Source: JAKQDH01 sp029558835 (GTDB lineage: Bacteria > Planctomycetota > Phycisphaerae > UBA1845). From it: a stretch of 64,000 nucleotides of DNA. The DNA lies in the NCBI GenBank assembly GCA_035356615.1, contig DAOQSN010000001.1:1-64000 (forward strand), read 5' to 3'. Below the pieces are notes generated by a model. That model searched no databases. It was not told the DNA's origin and saw only the letters and a list, made by a program, of their open reading frames with translations. This document shows positions 59,400 through 64,000 of the stretch, piece after piece (the first letter of the stretch is position 1; the number at the start of each line of letters is the position of its first letter). The position numbers and the translations under genes were made by a program.

Positions 59400-61589
59400 A
59401 TGTCATGCAACTTCATTAACGGTGCGGTACCGTGTTTCACAGCAGTCGGGGATGGCAGGTCACGGCCCGCAGGCGTGTTCCGGTTGGTGTGCATGGTTGT
59501 TACGCTCGGCGCCAATGTGCTCCCGGCAGTTGGGCAGCTCTCTGAAAAAGACATTGAGGCGCTGCGGAAACGCGGTGAGCGGGAGGGGTGGACGTTCACG
59601 GTCGGGCTTAACGAAGCCACGCAGTATCCGCTGGACCGGTTGTGTGGTGTCGCCGCACCGGAGGAGCGGCCCTCTTTCGCCCCGTCGCGCATGCATGTGT
59701 CCACGGTCGATCCCCCATCAACCTCGGATCTGCCGGCTTCCTTCGATTGGCGCAACGATCCCTCGGGAGGATGCACGCCGATCAGGAACCAACTCAACGG
59801 ACCTTTCTGCTGGGCGTTCGCAACCATTGGGGTGCTCGAAAGCGCGATCCTCATTCACGAGGGCGTATCGGTGGATCTCTCTGAGGAGTACCTGGTTAGC
59901 TGCGGCTCGGCTGAGCTCTATTTCGCCTGCGCATGGGAGAGAAGCAGTAGACTGTGGCTGTCGACGTCCGTTTCCGATGGACCCGTTCTTGAAACCGACT
60001 TCCCCTACCGGGCTACTCGTATGCATTGCCAACCGCCCTACCCGGTTCTGCCGCAGTACCGCCCGAACGCGTGGGCCTATGTCTCTGACGACCCAAGCGT
60101 CGTTCCGACCGTCGAGCAACTCAAGCGGGCGATACAGCAATATGGGCCGGTCTCTACAACACTTCAAGTGAATCCTGCGTTCAACGCCTACACCGGCGGC
60201 GTATTCAACTACTGTGTGGTGGACGAGATCGCGTGGTGCGGCTGCGGGCACTCAGTTGTGCTGGTCGGCTGGGACGACAGCCAGGGATCGAACGGCGTGT
60301 GGATCTTACGCAATTCCTGGGGTGCAGGCTGGGGGGAGGGCGGTTACATGCGCATCGAGTACGGTTGCTGCGCTGTGGGGCGTACGGCCGCATACGTGGA
60401 CTTCCTCGGACCCGACTGTAACGGCAACGGTCTGCAAGACGCCTGTGAAATCGTCGACGCCACCAGCCAGGACGGGAACGACAACGGCATCCCGGATGAG
60501 TGTGAGGACGTCGACGGCGATGGCGTGCCTGACGAGTTGGACAACTGCCCCCTGAGCGCCAACGACGGCCAAGCCGACGAGGACGATGACGGAGTGGGTG
60601 ATGCATGTGACAACTGCGTGCTCGACTGGAGCGAGGGGCAGGACGACGCGGATGAAGACGGCGTGGGTGACGTTTGCGACAACTGCCCTGACTACGCCAA
60701 CCCCGATCAGAACGACGCCGATGGGGATGGGGTGGGGGATGTGTGCGACGCTTGCCCCGACAATTTCTTCAAAACAACCGAACCGGGCGTATGCGGTTGC
60801 GATTGGGACTCCGATGACTGGGACGACGACGAGGACGGCGTGCTCGACTGCATCGACAACTGTTCCTGGTACGCTAACGCCGATCAGGCCGACGCCGATA
60901 GCGATGGTGCAGGTGATGCGTGCGACCTGTGCCCCCTCGATGCCTTGAAGACCTGGACGAACGCATGCGGTTGCGGTGTCCCCGACACGGATAGCGACGG
61001 GGACGGCGTTCCCAGTTGCATCGACAATTGCCCTGAGCACGCCAACGCCGACCAGGCCGACAGCGATTACGACGGTGCGGGGGATGCGTGCGACGCCTGC
61101 CCTGACGATTGGAACAAGATCGAGCCGGGCGTATGCGGCTGCGGTGTTTACGAGTCCGATGGCGACGGCGATGGCGCGCCCGGCTGCATCGACGCCTGCC
61201 CGTTCGATCCCACGAAGGCCGAGCCGGGTGCATGCGGTTGCGGTATTGCCGACTGGGATCGAGACGGGGACAGCGTGCCCGACTGCATAGACAACTGCCC
61301 GTTTGATCCCGCAAAGACTGAGCCGGGCGCATGCGGCTGTGGGATTGCTGACTGGGATGGCGACGGGGACGGTGTTCCCGACTGCATCGACAACTGTCCA
61401 GAGCACGTCAACGCCAATCAGGGCGACAGCGATGGCGACGGAATCGGCGATGCCTGTGAGCCGATGTTCCTGTGGGCAAGCGGGTTCTGTGGCGCGGGAA
61501 CCATGGGAATGGTGCCGTTTATGTTCCTCGGGCTCGTCGCGCTAGCCTCCGTCGGCCACCCGCCGCAGCACGGCCGTAACCTGGCATGA
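59400..61589 (+). CDS. Secreted papain-family (C1A) cysteine protease with TSP3 calcium repeats
   Basis: The protein has 729 residues; the ATG at 59400 has GGGAGA upstream. A signal region (FRLVCMVVTLGANVLPAVGQ) and a short propeptide precede LPASFDWRNDPSGGCTPIRN. The catalytic Cys137 lies in NGPFCWAF (family consensus G-x-C-W), the His in CGHSVVLVGW and the Asn in LRNSWGAGWGEGGYMRIEY. From about residue 340 tandem thrombospondin-type-3 repeats run to about 690 (VDGDGVPDELDNCP, DADGDGVGDVCDACPDN). The tail GFCGAGTMGMVPFMFLGLVA resembles a CTERM anchor, but its expected Arg cluster is replaced by VGHPPQHGRNLA, which is antisense of the duplicated sigma-factor start. Confidence 0.9.
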   Translation: MSCNFINGAVPCFTAVGDGRSRPAGVFRLVCMVVTLGANVLPAVGQLSEKDIEALRKRGEREGWTFTVGLNEATQYPLDRLCGVAAPEERPSFAPSRMHVSTVDPPSTSDLPASFDWRNDPSGGCTPIRNQLNGPFCWAFATIGVLESAILIHEGVSVDLSEEYLVSCGSAELYFACAWERSSRLWLSTSVSDGPVLETDFPYRATRMHCQPPYPVLPQYRPNAWAYVSDDPSVVPTVEQLKRAIQQYGPVSTTLQVNPAFNAYTGGVFNYCVVDEIAWCGCGHSVVLVGWDDSQGSNGVWILRNSWGAGWGEGGYMRIEYGCCAVGRTAAYVDFLGPDCNGNGLQDACEIVDATSQDGNDNGIPDECEDVDGDGVPDELDNCPLSANDGQADEDDDGVGDACDNCVLDWSEGQDDADEDGVGDVCDNCPDYANPDQNDADGDGVGDVCDACPDNFFKTTEPGVCGCDWDSDDWDDDEDGVLDCIDNCSWYANADQADADSDGAGDACDLCPLDALKTWTNACGCGVPDTDSDGDGVPSCIDNCPEHANADQADSDYDGAGDACDACPDDWNKIEPGVCGCGVYESDGDGDGAPGCIDACPFDPTKAEPGACGCGIADWDRDGDSVPDCIDNCPFDPAKTEPGACGCGIADWDGDGDGVPDCIDNCPEHVNANQGDSDGDGIGDACEPMFLWASGFCGAGTMGMVPFMFLGLVALASVGHPPQHGRNLA

Positions 61590-61849
61590 ATTCGGCTCGC
61601 CCATGCGTTCATCCGTTCCTCCCCTCCCTGGGATGGCTGAGGTGCTCGAGGCCCGCGGCCAAGATGGCCCCACCGGAGCCGATAGAGCGAGCCCGACAGA
61701 CGGCTAGCGTTCGAGCCTTGCCGATGGCCAGTCGAGCCCCGCCGTTGGACGACGCCCCCGCGCCGCCGCCCGCGCTCGGACCCCGCAAGGCCTCATTCTA
61801 CCAAACGTCGGGTGCCACTGTAAGCCCCTCAGGCGGCCAACAGAACCCC
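61552..61849. repeat. ~300-bp duplication, copy 2 (ECF sigma 5' region remnant)
   Basis: On the minus strand it still encodes the first ~18 codons of a sigma factor (GEPNSCQVTAVLRRVADGG). It also supplies the last codons and stop of the protease on the plus strand. See copy 1 at 58493-58798. Confidence 0.9.
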
Positions 61850-62425
61850 CCATGCCACGTTCGCCCTGGCGGGCGTGCGCGTTTCGTCGAGCTGGTCCGC
61901 CGGACGCTGTACGTGCCGGCCGGGGACCTCGTCGAGTCAGAGGGCGTGAACTCCATCGTTGGGGAGCCGGTTCGCCGGGTCCCCGAGGGGAACGACTTGA
62001 GGCCCGGCCGACGAAGTGTGCCGGTCACCTAGACGAAGACGGCGGAGACCTGGGCGTAGCAGGTGCGGCAGTGGGTCGATCATCCCCGTTGTCATGGCCC
62101 CAAGCGGGCCACCCTCACCCGCGTCGGCCTCAACACGCCTGGGCCGGTGTCCCCACTGTCGGGCCTGCGCGTCGGCGAAGGACTTCTGGATCGCGCGGGC
62201 GACGGAAGTGGGAGGCGACTGGCTGTGGCGCACGTGCAGACCGGTGGCATCACCACGGATGCCCCCCCATGCAATCAAAACACCTGCGTCTTGAAGTCAG
62301 GCACTGACGAACTACCGCAGCACCGTGCGCGATTCGGCGCTGGCGATGGGGACCTTCCCGACGCACGCTGGGGTTGTGGAGCGGCCGACTGCCAACGCCA
62401 GCGGCGCGGGTCTGCGCAGACGCGC
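61850..62425. other. Region between the duplication and the Ig-like lipoprotein gene
   Basis: About 575 bases. Fragments of protein-like sequence appear in short frames on the plus strand (FVELVRRTLYVPAGDLVESE near 61880-61960; ATEVGGDWLWRTC near 62205-62245) without a continuous gene. This is probably decayed coding DNA. Confidence 0.4.
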
Positions 62426-62956
62426 TCAGGGCTCCAGGACGGGCTCGACAAGGCCAACGGGGATGACCAGTACCGGTGCGGAGGTCGGTCCGGTGCCCGC
62501 CTCGTTCGTACCGGAGCAGGTGAAGGAGAAGGTCACGCCGACGTCGGACTGGTCAACGATAAACGACGCGGTACCCCGCGTGCGGTCGATGACGAGCCGG
62601 CCGGTGCGCGGGGCGAAGTCGAAGGTGACGCCCGCGCTGGTGCCGTCGGTGACGGTGCATCGCAGGGTGATTTGGTCGCCGGGCAACGGGTGCGGATTCG
62701 TAACGGTGAGAACGACACGGACCGTCGCGGGTTCGTCCGGCGATTCTCCCGAGGAATCGCCGTCGCCAGCGCCGTTGCCATCGGGTGTGGATCCGCCGCC
62801 GCCCGCCCCACCGCCTCCTCCGCCCGGCAGGAAGCCGCCGTCGAAGCAGCCGGGGGTGAGGGTCAGGCAGCACGCGGCGCCCACGCCGAGCATCCAAAAG
62901 CAAATTCCCAGCCACTTCCCTGGGGAACCACCGGTGGAACCCGGATGTCTGTGCAT
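62426..62956 (-). CDS. Lipoprotein with Ig-like domain
   Basis: The protein has 176 residues; the ATG at 62956 is preceded by GGAGG. A long hydrophobic signal (WLGICFWMLGVGAACCLTLT) ends in the lipobox PGC. A Gly-rich linker (LPGGGGGGAGGGG) and an acidic spacer follow. One Ig-like beta-sandwich makes up the rest (VRVVLTVTNPHPLPGDQITL, TFSFTCSGTNEAG). The function is unknown; it is likely an envelope-anchored structural or binding protein. It is a single gene. Confidence 0.7.
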   Translation of the reverse strand: MHRHPGSTGGSPGKWLGICFWMLGVGAACCLTLTPGCFDGGFLPGGGGGGAGGGGSTPDGNGAGDGDSSGESPDEPATVRVVLTVTNPHPLPGDQITLRCTVTDGTSAGVTFDFAPRTGRLVIDRTRGTASFIVDQSDVGVTFSFTCSGTNEAGTGPTSAPVLVIPVGLVEPVLEP

Positions 62957-63619
62957 GATGGCGTCCTCCAGCGAGTGCCGTACGTCACGTCTGGGGTGTG
63001 GATACCCAGAGGCCGGGGCATAGGAGCTGGCGCAGTTGTGGACTGCGGAACTCGCGTAGCCCAGGATGATTATATCGACGACGCGAGTCGTGGGGCACCC
63101 CGCCATGTGATGGTCCACCAGGTCCATGCTCTTGAAATGTAACTGCAATCAGTATTGACCGGCTGGCGCCCGTGGCCGCATCGGCTTGTCTGAGTGGTTT
63201 TAGCGCAGACGCGCCATAAGAGATAGCTAACCCGGCACGGGTCAGGGCGAACGGCGGGCTGCACCTCGCTGGCGCTGGCTGGCCGCCGGCCGCGCCGAGC
63301 CCGAGGCCGTGGTCGGGGCGGGAACGGCACCGAGGGGTTGCGGGTTTCCGCAGTCTTGCTCGGGCCGAGCGTCCTGTGCTAAGCTGCCGCGCGCGGCCAA
63401 TGGGGTGGCGCGGGCAAGGGAGAAGCCGCTCCGGTGGGCCGTAGTTATTAGGGCTACCTAAACCGGGCCGGAAATAGAAACCGATAAACAGCTTGCCTGT
63501 TCCGAAAACCATTGAATGGACGAGCGTTATCGCTCGGACCGACGTAGTATGAGCCGGGATCGGCGTGGGAAGGCGCTGTCGGAGTGGAGAAGCTGCCAAG
63601 GGATGGGTCTACCGTGATA
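62957..63619. other. Intergenic/leader region upstream of the polysaccharide export gene
   Basis: About 660 bases. The last ~200 can fold: GGCAAG (near 63413) pairs with CTTGCC (near 63493), CCAT-TGA-ATGG lies near 63509-63519, and CGAGCG-TTAT-CGCTCG at 63521-63536. A weak promoter (TTGCTC, 18 bases, TAAGCT) lies near 63355-63384. It may be a structured leader; no riboswitch class is recognised. Confidence 0.4.
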
Positions 63620-64000
63620 ATGCGATTGGTTCAGTATGGCTTGTTCTGTGGCATCGTCGTGGCGGCGTGCGGCGGCTGCAGCTCGATTCTGAACGGATGG
63701 TTGGACCCATCGGTCGTCGGGACGTTCGATCGCAATCGGATGACTGAGATTCGAACGACGCTGACGATCGAGGACATGCCGCCGGGGCTTCCGGGGGAGA
63801 TGGCGCCCACGCAGGAGGATTTGCAGGTCCATCTGCGGGAGTATCCCATAAGTTCCGGCGACGCGCTGGGTATTGAGATCAATCAACTGCGGCAGCGGCT
63901 GGTACCTTTTCAGGCGCAGGCTCAGGTGGACGAGGTAGGGCAGGTCGTGCTGCCGGTGCTGGGTCGGGTGCAGGCGGCCGGGCTGACCCCGCGCGAGCTT
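63620..64000 (+). CDS. Polysaccharide export lipoprotein (Wza-like), 3' partial
   Basis: The frame is open to the window edge. The start is the ATG at 63620 or GTG at 63614. A lipoprotein signal (FCGIVVAACGGC, lipobox Cys about residue 16) is followed by about 40 residues of linker. The poly-export domain then begins (YPISSGDALGIEINQLRQRL, VDEVGQVVLPVLGRVQAAGL). This is a second export protein besides the one at 31385-32128. It probably opens another exopolysaccharide cluster beyond the window. Confidence 0.85.
   Translation, partial: MRLVQYGLFCGIVVAACGGCSSILNGWLDPSVVGTFDRNRMTEIRTTLTIEDMPPGLPGEMAPTQEDLQVHLREYPISSGDALGIEINQLRQRLVPFQAQAQVDEVGQVVLPVLGRVQAAGLTPREL

Noticed and set aside
62063..63142. 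Long plus-strand frame over the Ig-like lipoprotein gene
   Set aside because: It is antisense to a gene with a ribosome site and lipobox, and its composition is Gly/Arg-rich without domains.
1..64000. tRNA and rRNA genes
   Set aside because: No cloverleaf-like segment or conserved rRNA stretch was recognised by eye. A covariance search (tRNAscan/Infernal) would be decisive.

Overview
The window is high-GC bacterial DNA that looks like a planctomycete, probably Phycisphaerae or a relative. This is inference. It rests on dockerin-like Asp/Gly repeats in secreted proteins, Cys-rich CC..DG.C repeats, a prepilin-like DUF1559-type protein, ECF-sigma and Ser/Thr-kinase-WD40 genes, DUF6599/DUF362 proteins and many short palindromic repeats. 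No rRNA or tRNA gene was recognised.

Region 1-9.2 kb is accessory and scarred. It holds the 3' end of an FG-GAP/dockerin surface protein, a CARDB remnant joined to the C-terminal piece of a DNA sliding clamp, and a kinase whose 5' end abuts a truncated large serine recombinase. A Doc/AbrB-type toxin-antitoxin pair follows, with a clear promoter and a direct-repeat operator. Next come an AbiEi antitoxin cut off at a sharp junction, an unknown protein, and an SDH/ClpP-fold protease between two REP-like palindromes.

Region 9.2-20 kb holds flotillin plus a His-rich NfeD protein, an O-antigen-ligase-like membrane protein, and the operon DUF6599 - Tat-exported DUF362 - polyferredoxin. It ends with a DEDD exonuclease.

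Region 20-27 kb is the most structured. The exonuclease 3' end is duplicated, and so is the 3' end of rsfS. The copies are arranged as if the exonuclease-rsfS interval exists twice in tandem with different cargo: a YwgA-like/HD-hydrolase pair in one interval and a secreted M4 protease in the other.

Region 27-34.6 kb holds a short uvrC and exopolysaccharide genes (glycosyltransferase, BY-kinase with a Tyr-rich tail, Wza-like lipoprotein, ExeA-type ATPase). Another Wza-like gene runs off the right edge.

Region 34.7-43.7 kb is largely housekeeping: PepF, TatD, YraN, L19, TrmD, S16 and B12-dependent ribonucleotide reductase. A structured RNA or leader sits between nrdJ and rpsP.

Region 44-64 kb holds a prepilin-like protein, a kinase-phosphatase operon, a SEC-C protein, a dockerin protein, a SprT-like protease and a large kinase-WD40. 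A PKD protein and a phospholipase-A2-like lipoprotein follow. Next are an ECF sigma factor and a papain-like protease flanked by a ~300-bp duplication of the sigma gene's 5' region. An Ig-like lipoprotein precedes the final export gene.

Recurrent themes are secreted hydrolases with thrombospondin-type-3 calcium repeats, polysaccharide export, phospho-signalling, and at least three families of dispersed palindromic repeats plus 7-bp tandem repeats.
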